In this document: piece after piece, positions 22,243-33,054 of the stretch | Layout: every line of letters starts with the position of its first letter | Numbering within the stretch: position 1 is the stretch's first letter | Source: Plotosus lineatus | Taxonomy: Eukaryota; Chordata; Actinopteri; Siluriformes; Plotosidae | Direction: 5' to 3' | Length of the DNA stretch: 64,000 nucleotides | NCBI GenBank assembly: GCA_024760905.1 | Contig: CM045729.1 | Span: 80,002,550 to 80,066,549, forward strand | Position numbers and translations under genes: made by a program | The notes under the pieces: model-generated | Database searches by the model: none | The model's input: the letters and a program-made list of their open reading frames with translations, nothing else | Told to the model about the DNA's origin: nothing

Positions 22243-23168
22243 TAGTGGTATGAAAAAGTATCTGAACCTTTTGGAATTTCTCACATTTCTGCATAAAATC
22301 ACCATCAAATGTGATCTGATCTTTGTCAAAATCACACAGATTAAAAAACAGTGTCAGCTTTAACTAAAACCACCCAAACATTTATAGGTTTTCATATTTT
22401 AATGAGGATAGCATGCAAACAATGACAGAAGGGGGAGGAATAAGTAACTGAACCCTCTGCCTAAGGAGACAAAGAGCAATTGAAACCAATGTTTACCAAA
22501 CAATTTAAGTCAGGTGTGTGCCCAATCACTGACGAGTGGCTTAAAGCTGCCCTGCCCACTATAAAACATACCTGGTAAGAATTGTCTTGATGAGAAGCAT
22601 TGTCTGATATGCACCATGGCTCGCCCAAAAGAGCTGTCTGAAGACCTGTGATCAAGAATTGTTGATTTGTATAAAGCCGGGAAAGGATCCAAAACCATCT
22701 CCAAAAGTCTGGATGTTCATCAATCGACACTCAGAAGTTGAGTGTGGCACTGTTGCTTCTCTCCCAAGGAGTGGCCGTCCACCAAAGATGACGCCAAGAG
22801 TTCAGCACAGAATATTCAGAGAGGTTAAAAAAAAAAACCCTAGAGTGTCTGCTAAAGACTTACAGAAATCACTGGCACAGTCCATTATCTCTGTGCACAC
22901 ATCAACTGTATGTAAAACAATGGCCAAGAATGGTGTTCATGGGACACAAAATATTAAAGGTGATGGTTCAGTTACTTATTCCTTCCCCCTCTGTCATTGT
23001 TTGCATGCTATCCTCATTAAAATATGAAAATCTATAAATGTTTGGGTGGGTTTAGTTAAAGCAGACACTGTTTTTTCATGTGTGACTTTGACAAAGATCA
23101 GATCACATTTGATGGTGATGTGATTTTATGCAGAAATTCCAAGAGGTTCAGATACTTTTTCATACCAC
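22243..23168 (+). mobile_element. Internally deleted Tc1-like element inside the Tigger copy
   Basis: Long inverted ends: AGTGGTATGAAAAAGTATCTGAACC at the left and its complement at 23143-23168, with extended similarity of the first ~200 bp (ATCACCATCAAATGTGATC, AAACATTTATAG). Flanked by TA-containing sequence. Only the N-terminal part of a transposase remains. Confidence 0.88.
22617..22960 (+). pseudogene. Tc1-like transposase, N-terminal remnant
   Basis: Starts MARPKELSEDL at 22617, hits a stop, then continues IVDLYKAGKGSKTISKSLDVH (first HTH) and, after a shift, VASLPRSGRPPKMTPR (linker with GRPP AT-hook-like box), NPRVSAKDLQKSLA (second HTH) and NGVHG. The whole DDE catalytic domain is deleted and the frame runs into the right inverted repeat. 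Confidence 0.88.
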
Positions 23169-23385
23169 TGTGTGTGTGTATATATATATATATATACACA
23201 CACACACAGTGAGTCTTTGACCTACGACCTATGCGAGTTAGATCTGATCGACTTTACTGTGTACTGTACAGAATTTGCACATTAGTGGTTAAAAATGCTT
23301 ATCAGACACCCACTAGAAGGAAGCATTACATTATATTTAACTCTACTGTACTCTAAATAATCAACATAACAAAATGAAGTGATCT

Positions 23386-23428
23386 TTTTCTTTCGGCTTT
23401 TTACCTTTTTCAGGGGTCACCACAGCGA
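23386..23428 (-). repeat. RTE-A/SINE 3'-tail scrap
   Basis: CTTTCGGCTTTTTACC and AGGGGTCACCACAGCG are the complement of the RTE-A 3' end. Only ~40 bp are present, inside the Tigger element. Confidence 0.7.
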
Positions 23429-23869
23429 TAAAGTGTAATAAAATGGTTTGATAATTTGGATAATCATACAGTTAACAGCACTCTGTATTTTCACATTAGT
23501 GGTTAAAAATGCTTCTCAGACGCCCACTTGAGGGAACCGTTGCACTATTTATTGGACCGTTGAGGACATGAAAAACATGAAGTGTACAGTCATTAACAAA
23601 CTGGATTCCAAAAGGAGAAACTTGACTACTGTAAACATACTGTATTGCACTACAGAACAAAATCTCACACAAACATCCTAAACATTAATTTAGGTACAGT
23701 ACTGGAATAATAAAACATTTTAATACTGTACAGTACTATAGAACTTTACAACCATTCAGATTAATCATCTTCAAGCACTTCAAAAGAAACTGTTGTTTCT
23801 TCAGGAGAAAGTATTATTACTTCAGAAGAGACAGGAGGTGGTGTATTTTCTTCGAGTGTGGGTTGTGTA

Positions 23870-25130
23870 GAAGTTTTCTTGGCCTTTGTTAGGAACATGG
23901 TTATTGGCAGCTGGCTTTGTTGTTTTTTTCATAGTGGTGAAAAGGGTTTTGTAAGTTCCCAAGAGACAATCAAGTCCATCTGAGAACTGTAGTGAACAAA
24001 CCATGTTAGGGTCCCATAATTTAATATTCTGTTGCAATAACTTTGCCGACTGCATGAATTCCATCAACCTTTCTCGAATTAGACGATCATCCTCTTGGTT
24101 CTCTTGTGATGGAGCTTCCTGGTCCTCTGTTTGGTCTTCACCGGCAGATTTTGTCCCCTTGAGCCATAAGCTGGAGGAGGGATGTGGTGTTGGGAGGAAG
24201 AAACTCCATCTGTACTCCCTCATGATGCAAATCCGCATGGTGACCACCAGCATTGTCCATAAGCTGCAACACGTGAAATTCCATTCCCTTTTCATTGGAG
24301 GTATTGTTCTGCTTGAGGGATGAAGCACTTATAAAACCAGTTGGATATCAGGACCTTCAAAATCCAAGCCTTGGAATTATGCATCCAGAAGACAGGCAAG
24401 GTGTTTTTATTTTTGTTCTTGAGACATCTGGGTTTTACAGACTTATGAATAAGTCCATGTTTCATCATCCAGCCAGCAGCATTTACCACACAAGTGTTAC
24501 TCTGTCCTTTTGCACTTTGAAACCCAGGGCTCGAAGGAATGTTCTCGAAGGAATGTTCTGGAAGGCATCCCCCCCCCAAAACAACCCTGTCTCATCCATG
24601 TTAAACACCTGATGGATTGAAACCTACAGTATTTTATTCATTCAAGAAAAGGATTAGGCACAAGTTATCCAATTTAAGTTAAAGTTGAATATAGTACTTA
24701 AAAAAAAAAAAAAGTTGAATACCTGCTCTGGCTTGTATCGATTTTCCATAACGATTTGCTTAAATGCATCAGGATGCAGTACTTCTCCACAGCGTGTGTA
24801 TGTGCAGCTGCGCCTTCTCCGTGTGATTTTCCAATTCAAATCTGGTAACGTTTTACAAACCATCAAACCAACCCTTGCTGGCTTGAAAAGGCTCTGCAGC
24901 TGATGCTGTTGATGGTCCTGGTTGTGGTTCACCTTCGCTGCCGCCGCTGAATTGAAAATATGAACTCGGTGCCTTCTTACAAATCATCTTTGTGTCTAAA
25001 GGGATATTTTTCCTCCGTTGAGAAGAGAAGTTGTGCAACGCTTTGGTGGCATGACCGAGCTTAACCGTGCTTAATTTAATTGAAAACAGACAAAAAAAAC
25101 CAACAACACCTGCACAAAGTTTGCACAATG
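23870..25130 (-). pseudogene. Tigger/pogo transposase remnants
   Basis: Reading from 25128: a DNA-binding-side block with SAAEPFQASKGWFDGL (compare the ..F.ASRGW..RF.. block after the CENP-B-type domain); 24778-24700 NRYKPEQVFN (NxDE region); 24579-24292 with LPVFWMHNSKAW and ISNWFYKCFIP; then 24328-23822 in another frame with a DNA-GGHH-like catalytic block and FLPPNTTS-like residues out of frame. Multiple frameshifts and an A-run insertion at ~24700. Clearly inactive. Confidence 0.75.
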
Positions 25131-25647
25131 AGTAAAAAGGGGCGGGATATCAGCTCAACCAATCAGCACAAAGGACGACAGCTATTGTAAGAAACACTGA
25201 ACCTTTCAATCTCTTCTGCGCTCCGGTGGTTCCTCAGTCTCTCTGCTCAAGACAAACACTGAACGAAGAAAGTTTTTCTTGAATGAATGAGCCACAGTCT
25301 GAGATTCAACTTTCAAAATATACTGTCGACTGCATCTCTGAGAAACCAAATTAACCATGAACACTTTTATAATAATAATAATTATTATATATATATATAA
25401 AAAAAAACTTATGTTATTGAATTCACCGCAGTCGATACGAACGAAAGGCTTTCAAAATAAAAGTTCCACAGTATTAAATGATTTCGCATGAAATGCAAAT
25501 AGATTGATGCATGTCATGCTTATTAATATTATTTACAACAACAACAACATAGTAAGAAATACTAAAAAAAAAAAAAAAGCTACAGACCCCCTCGGTGCAT
25601 TTTATTGTGAAAAACAGGTTAAGGGATTGAAATTAGGAATTTCTCGT

Positions 25648-25651
<4 letters not shown>

Positions 25652-25680
<29 letters not shown>
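25652..25680. repeat. (CA)n microsatellite
   Basis: About 14 CA units, lying between the last two preserved exons and the 3' break of TRIM pseudogene B. Confidence 0.9.
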
Positions 25681-25684
<4 letters not shown>

Positions 25685-27052
25685 GAGCAAAATGGGTTTC
25701 GCTATCTTCCTGTATTGTACAGTGTCCTGCATCTTCTCCCAGACTCTGAACTTCAGGTTGCCAAGATGCTTTGCCACATGGAGCAGTGCTCCTGAAAGCT
25801 CTGTAAACCTCTGGATGCTGCAGTGTGCACTGGGCTCTGTAAAACACAGTCAGCAGTCAGTGCTGCTGTGGGTTTGGATTCAGAAACACAGAGAATGAGA
25901 GACAGGAAGCACATCACTCACCTTTTCACTGTGGCCTAGTAGGCCTTCTGTAAAACAACAGACTTCTTTAAAAAATGTCAGTGGGTATGACTGACATTTT
26001 TACACCAATGAAATGTGATGTTTCTGATGATGGAAACAAGTTTTACTTTCTCACAGTATAAATACTGAATAAATGATCCTCACTTATAAGAATGAGACGT
26101 CTTGAGCTCTCATTCTCTTTTCTATGTCTCTGATGGTGTTGGAAGAGATGAAACGTCTCTGCTCAGCTTCTCCATATTCTCCATCATCATCTGACTCTTC
26201 TGCTCCTCTTCCTCTCTCAGTGCAGTGATCCTGACTGCCTCTTTATCTCATAGATTCTGGTGAAGCTTCTCAATCTCCTCCTTAATCTGATGCTCTGTGT
26301 GTTGGGCCTGAATCTGCAGTGAAGAGTAAATCAAATGAAATAGAATCCATTATGCAATGATGTAAAATATAATTAATAGCAAACCCATGCTATTGATTCT
26401 GACCTTTATATGTTCTGCAGTCTGACGCCAATTCAGTTCATAGTCTTCAAATAGCTTCAGTTTCTCCTGTAGGGGCTTCAGTGCAGTTTTGAGCTTCTCC
26501 TGAAATAAAGCCACACACTGCATGGAGACGGTGTTTCAGCTCTTATTTTACACATTGTTACCTCACACCACTATTAGGGAGATTTAGCTGTACAATGTTC
26601 AGTGTGTTTTTATAATTATACACTATTTACCTTACAGTCTGTTACTGCCTCTTCAATGGGGCAGAATTTTTGGTTGGTGTTTTTTTTTTTTTTTTGAAAT
26701 CTGACAAACCATAAAAACCCCTTGTCGATCATCCAGACATAAGAGTTTGAATTTCTCACTGTGCAGACTGTTTCAGACCCTGAGGAAGATCCCTGACTTC
26801 TCTCCTGTATAAAAGCATCACACAGGTTCTTTAAGACCAGATTTTTCAGAGGTTCATGCTTAGATGACTTCCTGCTACAAACGGGACATTCTCTGGATCC
26901 TTTGGTCTTTCAGAACTTCTCCAAACACATTTTACACACGCTGTGACTGCAGTGCAGAAGATTTCACAGCACACAGGACAGGAGAAATCCTCCTCTGAAA
27001 ACTTAGAAGCCATTATATTTTGCTATTGTTTTTCTCTCCAGTCCGAATGTTC

Positions 27053-27064
27053 AGTTTCACTTTC
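27053..27064 (-). promoter_or_regulatory. Perfect ISRE-type motif upstream of TRIM B
   Basis: On the minus strand the sequence is GAAAGTGAAACT, the GAAANNGAAACT consensus of interferon-stimulated response elements, 40 bp upstream of the ATG at 27013. In copy A the equivalent region reads GCAGTGAAACT, so one half is lost. By analogy with copy A this position is 5'UTR or intron rather than the proximal promoter. Confidence 0.45.
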
Positions 27065-27124
27065 ACTTTGATTAAAAGTAATTACAGCCTGATTCCAGGC
27101 TTCTTTAAAGAAAAAAAACAAATT

Positions 27125-27955
27125 TTGTAGCCTGTCTTTCCCTTTGGCTTGGCTTCGCAAATGAAGATTTTTAGAGGGGGCTGTCCACTAGTCTGCAGGC
27201 ACACTGGTGGCTGACAAGGCCGATGCGATACAGACAAAACAGCCACAGTAGCTGCAGTTCAAAGTCTGGTCTGGTATATCAGTTAAGGCTTCTCAGTTAG
27301 TCCTCCTGTGGCTTTTTCCCCTTCATGTTGGCCCTGCAAAAGTCCCCAAAAGAGGAGATGGCCTGGTGCGTGATGTAGTGCCAGGCCTGTCGGTCAGCAG
27401 CAAGTGTCGACCACTGGCAGCAGTCAATGTTACAAGCTTGGAGAGTCTTCGAGGAGTCCTTGTAGCATTTCTTTGGTGCCCCCATGTCACGGTGGCCAGT
27501 GGAAAGTTCACCGTACAGGGCTATCTTGGGTAGGCAATTGTCCTCCATTCTGGAGATGTGCCCTGCCCAGTGCAACTGCGACTTGAACAGCATGGCCCAA
27601 GTGCTGGTGATCTTTTTAAGAATCTTTTCAAGAATCTTGACGTTGGTAACGTAGTCGCTCCAGTGGATATTGAGGACAGTATGGAGACAGCATTACTGGA
27701 AGCGCTCAAGCAGTCGAAGGTGGTGATGGTAGGTTATGCATGACTCAGAGCTGTACAACAGGGTGGTAAGTACTACGACTCTGTATACACTGACCTTGGT
27801 GCCTTTCTTCAGATGTTTATTTGCCCAGACTTGCTTGCCGAGTTTGGCAAAGGCACAGTTTGTTTTGGCCAGTCTGTTGTCAACTTCCCTATCAATCTTG
27901 GCATCTGATGTGATGGTAGAATCTAGATAAGTGAACCGTCATCAACTCAGTCTCA
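27125..27955 (-). mobile_element. cfdp2-type LINE 3' end (RT C-terminal domain)
   Basis: Minus-strand frame pieces: TSDAKIDREVDNRLAKTNCA-like block near 27880, VYRVVVLTTLLYSSES near 27770, then QLHWAGHISRMEDNCLP and YGELSTGHRDMGAPKK (27297-27593). These match the C-terminal block of the LINE family whose halves lie at 28960 and 35260. The 3' UTR at 27125-27296 includes CTTGGCTTCGCAAATGAAG. Two frame breaks; RT core absent. Confidence 0.75.
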
Positions 27956-27959
27956 CCAA

Positions 27960-28056
27960 TACAAACTCCATATGGACTGTCACCTCTCTGGCGGGGAAGG
28001 CGCCTGATCTGGTGCGTGACGTGGAGCGATACCGACTAGATATAGTCAGGCTCACC
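27960..28056 (+). mobile_element. Rex3 endonuclease scrap
   Basis: TGGACTGTCACCTCTC to AGTCAGGCTCACCTCAC matches 63003-63090 of the Rex3 copy at the right end of the window (first ~30 codons of the endonuclease). It is joined directly to an RTE-A fragment. Confidence 0.85.
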
Positions 28057-28299
28057 TCACATGAATCACTCTAACTTGCTGCACGTCCTTTCCGTTTCTA
28101 TTTCTCTGTTGTGCCAACCTGTATAAATAATTTTCTCCCTCCCTACTGTCCAACCTATAATACAAGTCATCATACGCCATCTGTTTGGCCTTTGACACCA
28201 CGACCTTCGATTATGTTGTGTCTCCCTGTACTCCTGTTTACTCTCTTTGGTCCTCTCTATGTCCCACTTTTCTTCTTAGCTAACCTCTTACTTTACAAG
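28057..28299 (-). mobile_element. RTE-A LINE fragment (linker region)
   Basis: Reverse complement of the RTE-A linker just before the RT fingers: the CTTGCTGCACGTCC to AGCTAACCTCTT stretch matches 12030-12250 read backwards (KAKQRAYDDLY region). Both ends are truncated. Confidence 0.85.
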
Positions 28300-28885
28300 G
28301 TATGGGGCCCATACCAAACTTGCATAGTCAAGACGTGTTCTGATCAGTGACTTATAATGGCGTGGAGGTCCTGATGTTTAGATTCATGAACGTTCTTCGG
28401 ATCATTGCAAATGTTGAATTTGCGTTCTTAACTTTTTCATTTATATGATCTTCGAAGGACGGTCTTTCGTGAATTTGTACTCCAATGTCCTTTTCAACAG
28501 TCACCCTCTCTAATGGGTTTCCCTTGAGATGGTACTTCATGTGTGGTTCTGGGCTGGAATTACCTAAATGCATGTGTTTGCATTTCTTAGGGTAGAAGCC
28601 ATTTATTGCTCCATTCTGCCAGTTTGTTTGGGTCCTCTTGCAACTTTTTCTCAAGTTCCCTTCCCCGCCTTGTCAGGTCATTGTTTATAGAGATGTCCTT
28701 GAAGTCCGGATTACTTGTTATTTTTGTGATGTTTTTGAAAACCTTTACCTTGCTTTCTGATGAGCCCGGCATGGCTATGATGGGCCTTTGACTGTCTTTA
28801 TCAAATCTCCCCATTCTTCTGACGTTCTTTATTTGTTTTCTTGGCTTTTTATTTCATAAAGTTCATTTATAATTTATTCGATGGA
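28300..28885 (-). mobile_element. CR1-like LINE copy A, ORF1 end fused to ORF2 end by deletion
   Basis: The minus strand from 28814 reads the C-terminal domain of ORF1 (MGRFDKDSQRPIIAMPGSSE, FKNITKITSNPDFK, INNDLTRRGRE) and then, without a boundary, the C-terminal part of the RT (KLAEWSNKWLLP, KCKHMHLGN, VEKDIGVQIHERPSF, IRRTFMNLN). The whole endonuclease and RT core that should lie between are deleted. Sequence similarity to 37930-38200 shows it is the same family as copy B. Confidence 0.75.
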
Positions 28886-28959
28886 ATCCATGTTTGTAAT
28901 TTGCTGAAACTCTGAAAGAGAGCAGAAAACGTGAGTAATTGGCACTCTGGTGTTGTTCA

Positions 28960-30275
28960 GGCATGATGTGACTCTGGAAAATCATGGGAAAATTTGGCTG
29001 TTCCCGCAAGTTCACCACAATCGGCCACCATGACGAAATGACAGCCAGAGTTCTTGATGACAGCGAATTCTCTGAGGCCTTCCCAGTGACTAATGGCGTT
29101 AAGCAGAGCCGTGTCCTAGCCCCAACGCTGTTCAGCATGATGTTCTCAGCAATGCTCTCAGATGCCTTCAGAAACTGTGAGACCGGCATTGGCATCAGGT
29201 ACAGGTCTGATGGAAAGCTATTCAACCTTAGGCGTCTTACAAGCCCACAAAAGGTGAAAAAAAACTGTCCTCAGAGACTTCTTGTTTGCTGACGACTGTG
29301 CCCTCAATTCCAGTGATGAGCAAGGGATGCAGCTGCAGATGGATAAGTTTTCCTTGGCCTGTAAAAATTTCAGTCTTACCATTAGCACCAAGAAGACTAA
29401 AGTGATGTTCCAGCCAGCTCCAGGGAACCAGTATCATGAGCCACAGATACAGGTAAATGGACAGACTCTTCAGGCAGTGGAGAAATTTATTTACTTGGGC
29501 AGCACTCTTTCCCGTAGTGCGACCATTGATGCCGAGGTCAACAACAGAATCGCCAAAGCAAGTAGTGCCTTCGGAAGACTCAGGAAAAATGTCTGGGAGA
29601 GGAGGGGGATCAGCATTACAACAAAGCTGAAAGTCTACCGTGCAATCGTCTTTGCCACATTATTTTATGGCTGTGAAACTTGGACACTATTCATTCAGAA
29701 GGCACAAGCGGCAGATTAACCATTTCCACCTCAAGTGTTTTCGCAGCCTCCTTCACATCCGCTGGCAAGACAAAGTACCTAACACAGGAGGTTCTGAAGC
29801 AGGCAGATATTCCGAGTGCCACCACCACCATGCATAAGACGCAGTTGAGATGGGCAGGTCATGTCTCCCGCATGTCAGATGACCGCATCTCGAAACAGTT
29901 CTACAGAGAACTCACTGAGGGGAAGCACAAGGCTGGAGGGCAGTAGAACCGTTTCAAGGACAATCCGATGGTCAACTTCAAAGCCTTTTCAATTAACGTC
30001 GAATCATGGGAGAGGCTTGCTGTCGACCGCTCTTACTGGCGGTGCTAATTGCGTCAGGAGCCCAAAGAGCAGAGGAACAACGTGTCCAGCAAGCTGAACA
30101 GAAGCACCAGCTTTGAAAGGCAACTAGAACCAAAAACTCAGCTCCTACCCACTCCTGCCTTACATGAGAGAGGCTTTCTTGCCAGGATTGGGCTTGTCAG
30201 TCATATCCGGTCACATAAGTCCAGCACGAATACTTAAAGTGATGCCTGTGGTCATACTCGAAGACGAGTGACGCA
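28960..30275 (+). mobile_element. cfdp2-type LINE, 3' half
   Basis: RT palm onward: PVTNGVKQSRVLAPTLFSMM, then (after a shift) FADDCALNSSDEQGM with the Asp pair intact, ISTKKTKVMFQPAPG, KFIYLGSTLSRSAT and the C-terminal QLRWAGHVSRMSDD. The tail contains a degenerate C2H2-like end, RIGLVSHIRSHKS, and ends near 30275. Breaks near 29270, 29715 and 29945. The upstream half is absent here. Confidence 0.78.
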
Positions 30276-30279
30276 CGAA

Positions 30280-30929
30280 CAGACACTCCCCATCTTACAA
30301 ACGAGTTATGTTCCGGACGTCTGTTCATGAAACGAATTTGTTTGTAATTCGTTACAGGGCATTTTTTAGATCTTTTAAAGCTTGTAGAAGTAAGTTTGTA
30401 CTATATTCTCTCTCTCCCCTCTCCCTCCCATAATCATCTTATTTCATTCTATTGAACTTATCATTTATTGGTACATAGTGCACACCTAAATGCACCATAA
30501 ATCATCAAGCTCACTGTGACGTCAGGAACTTTCAGCACAAAGCACAAGACAGTGGATCTGATCAGATTTACAGAGAGTTTCACTCTTATCCAGTTCATTA
30601 TAATTCTGGAATCAATTTGTTTCTTCTTTGAAAGTTTTGGAGCAATTCTGCTTGTCTTCCATGACCTCTGCAGGTGTAAAGCATGCGTCAGCCACGCCCC
30701 TCTGCCGGAGCCTGATCGAATATTGGATGCTTGTATAGCGCATACTTCATACATGTGTATGCTCAAAACGCTCGTCGCCATCATATTTCATACTTATATT
30801 TATTATATGTCTTTCTATAGATTGTATTCCATTTCTACTTGTTCTTCAATTTCACTTTCGACTTCGGAAAGCCCTGTTCGTATCTCCGAATGTTTGCAAA
30901 ATGAATGTCTGTAAGCTGGGGAGTGTCTG
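30280..30929. mobile_element. 650-bp MITE with pogo-type ends
   Basis: Left end CAGACACTCCCCATCTTACA and right end the inverted TGTAAGCTGGGGAGTGTCTG, followed inwards by a TCCGAA/TTCGGA-rich stretch on both sides (ACGAGTTATGTTCCGGAC versus TTCGACTTCGGAAAGC). Non-coding interior. It abuts the LINE 3' end on the left and TATA on the right. Confidence 0.7.
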
Positions 30930-31445
30930 TATATTGTATGCTTCCATGTAGCAGTCAATTCTCTCTCTCTTTTTTTAATCAGGAACATAAACCCACCTAA
31001 AAAGGTGCAGCAAGCATGGGCAGGACTGGAATGCACACTCCACTCTGGAATTGCTTAAATACTGCTCTGCGCTGTCCACCTTGTGCAGTGTTGAAGCTGC
31101 ACTATTATGAAAAACAAATGAAAAACAAAAGAGACTGCATTGTACCACAGCACTGTGATGATATTATAAAAGTGTCTGGTGTTTACATGGAACTCATTGA
31201 TGAACTGTGCCAGGATAAACTCGTGCCTCTCGCTGTTAAGATGGAGCAGATAGAACATTCAGTAGTGTTTCATGCACAGGATCGGACTTCTGTTCTGCTA
31301 TGCCTTCGAGTTGCCTGGAAAATCCCACATTACCTGGCAGCTGAAACCGTTTATCCTGAGGACCAAATGGACTCATGGTCTCATCCGGCCACACCATACT
31401 CTGACCTAAATGACAGAGCAGTAAAAAAAAAAAAAAAAAAAAAAA
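30930..31445 (+). other. Unrecognised 141-codon open stretch ending in poly(A)
   Basis: A frame from ATG 31016 runs through 31423 without a stop (TPLWNCLNTALRC..., [25 protein letters not shown]) and directly enters an A-run of ~24. A pyrimidine tract with AG precedes it at 30960-30982. About 90 bp (31043-31135) recur at 43559-43650, so part is a dispersed repeat. I do not recognise the protein; it may be a retrocopied transcript end or chance. Confidence 0.35.
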
Positions 31446-31498
31446 AAGTGATTTCATCGAAAGGCATTTCGGTTTTTGTTTACAAAAAAAAAAAAAAT
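31424..31498. repeat. Two A-runs
   Basis: A-run of about 24 at 31424-31447 and another of about 13 at 31485-31497, separated by ~38 bp, immediately upstream of RTE-A copy 3. Confidence 0.9.
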
Positions 31499-32106
31499 TA
31501 TATGCGCTATTTTCTTCATTGGAAGCTGAAAAAGGAAGAGTCTTCAAGGAGGAGTTGAAACAGGATTTGGGTAGTCAGGAAGTGCTTCCAGATGACTGGA
31601 CAACCACAGCCAATGTGATCAGGGAGACTGGTAGGAGAGTACTTGGTGTATCCTCTGGAAGGAAGGTAGATAAGGAAACTTGGTAGTGGGACGAGGAAGT
31701 GCAGTAGTGTGCACAAAAGAAGAGGTTAGCGAAGAAGAAGTGGGACATTGAGAAAACCGAAGAGAGTAAACAGGAGTACAGGGAGACACAGCGTAAAGCG
31801 ACGGTAGCGGTGTCAAAGGCCAAACAGAGGGCGTATGATGACTTGTATGCTCGGTTGGACAGTAAGGAGGGAGAAAATGATTTATACAGGTTAGCACAGC
31901 AGAGAAATAGAGATGGGAAAGACATGCAGCAAGTTAGAGTGATCAAGGACAGAGAGGGAAATGTATTGACTGATGACAGAAGTGTGCTGGGAAGATGGAA
32001 AGAGTACTTTGAAGAGCTGATGAATGAGGAAAATGAGAGAGAAAAAAAAAAGAGTAGAAGAGGTGACCGTTGAGGACCAGGAAGTAGCAAAGATAAAGGA
32101 GGAGAA

Positions 32107-32915
32107 GTGAGGAGGGCATTGAAGAGGATGAAGAATGGAAAGGCAGTTGGCCCTGATGACATACCGGTGGAGGTATGGAAGTGTCTAGGGGAGGTAGCAG
32201 TAGATTTTCTGACAAGAATATTCAACAAGGTATTAGAAAGTGATCAGATGCCGGAGGAATGGAGGAGAAGTGTGCTTGTGCCCATTTTTAAGAACAAGGG
32301 AGATGTACAGAGTTCTGGCAACTACAGAGGGATAAAGTTGATGAGCCATACAATAAGTTATGGGAAAGAATAGTGGAAGCTAGACTAAGGGCAGAGGTCA
32401 GCATTTGTGAACAGTTTGGTTTCATGCCAAGAAAGAGCACCACAGATGCAGTGTTTGCTTTGAGGATGTTAATAGAGAAGTACAGAGAAGGTCAGAAGGA
32501 GCTGCATTGTGCCTTTGTGGATCTGGAGAAAGCATATGACAGGGTGCCGAGAGAAGAACTGTGGTATTGCATGAGGAAGTCTGGAGTGGCAGAGAAGTAT
32601 GTTAGAGTGGTGCAGGACATGTATGAGCGATGTAAGACAGTGGTGAGGTGTGTTGTCGGTTTGACAGAGTTCAAGGTGGAGGTGGGACTGCATCAAGGGT
32701 CAGCTCTCAGCCCCTTCTTGTTTGCTATGGTGATGGACAGGCTGACAGATGCGGTTAGACAAGAATCTCCATGGACTATGATGTTTGCAGATGACATCGT
32801 GATCTGTAGTGAGAGCAGAGAACAAGTGGAGGAAAATCTGGAGAGGTGGAGGTATGCCCTGGAAAGGAGGAGAATGAAGGTTAGTCTCAGTGAGACAGAA
32901 TACGTGTGTGTGTGA
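32107..32915 (+). pseudogene. RTE-A reverse transcriptase, copy 3
   Basis: RT fingers and palm in two frames joined near 32370. All main blocks are present with an intact FADD. A 3-base loss near 32415 (EQFGF for EQQFGF) and one near 32660 leave the frame open; the shift near 32370 and a stop at the end (CV*) inactivate it. Confidence 0.85.
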
Positions 32916-33054
32916 ACGACAAGGACCCAAGAGGAACAGTGAGGTTACAGGGGGCAGAGATAAAGAAGGTGGAGGATTTTAAGTACTTAGTTAAAAATAA
33001 CGGAGTATTGACGCAAGCTTCAATGTGTCTTCGACCTATGAAGATTTCTTTTGT

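Larger units (their letters stand above)
22073..25185 (-). mobile_element. Tigger/pogo-like DNA transposon, degenerate, with inserted Tc1 derivative
   Basis: One end at 22073 starts CAGTAGGCCCTTGACATTCG, shared with 55249 and 11025. The transposase is on the minus strand. A Tc1-type element sits at 22243-23168. The 5' side is cut at ~25185, where the sequence becomes TRIM-gene intron, so the second inverted repeat is missing. Confidence 0.8.
25186..27124 (-). pseudogene. TRIM pseudogene B (RING/B-box, coiled-coil exons; PRY-SPRY absent)
   Basis: Partial duplicate of the TRIM gene at 49.3-51.7 kb, same strand, including intron sequence. The first coding exon begins MASKFSEEDFSCPVCCEIF at 27013, but ~19 bases in the RING region (after EIF) are missing and the frame shifts before the B-box (LHSEKFKL in another frame, near 26770). 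The short coiled-coil exon (EKLKTALKPLQEKLKLF..., ~26405-26500), next exon (~26090-26310), 23-bp-type exon (near 25925) and the RAQCTLQHPE exon (~25720-25840) follow in order. Homology ends at 25186, in the intron before the PRY-SPRY exon, where Tigger sequence begins. The upstream side ends near 27124 at a LINE 3' end. Confidence 0.85.

Noticed and set aside
22201..23170. Group of direct and inverted repeats suggesting a CRISPR-like array or satellite
   Set aside because: They are the long inverted ends of one Tc1-type element; no regular spacing of short repeats exists anywhere in the window.
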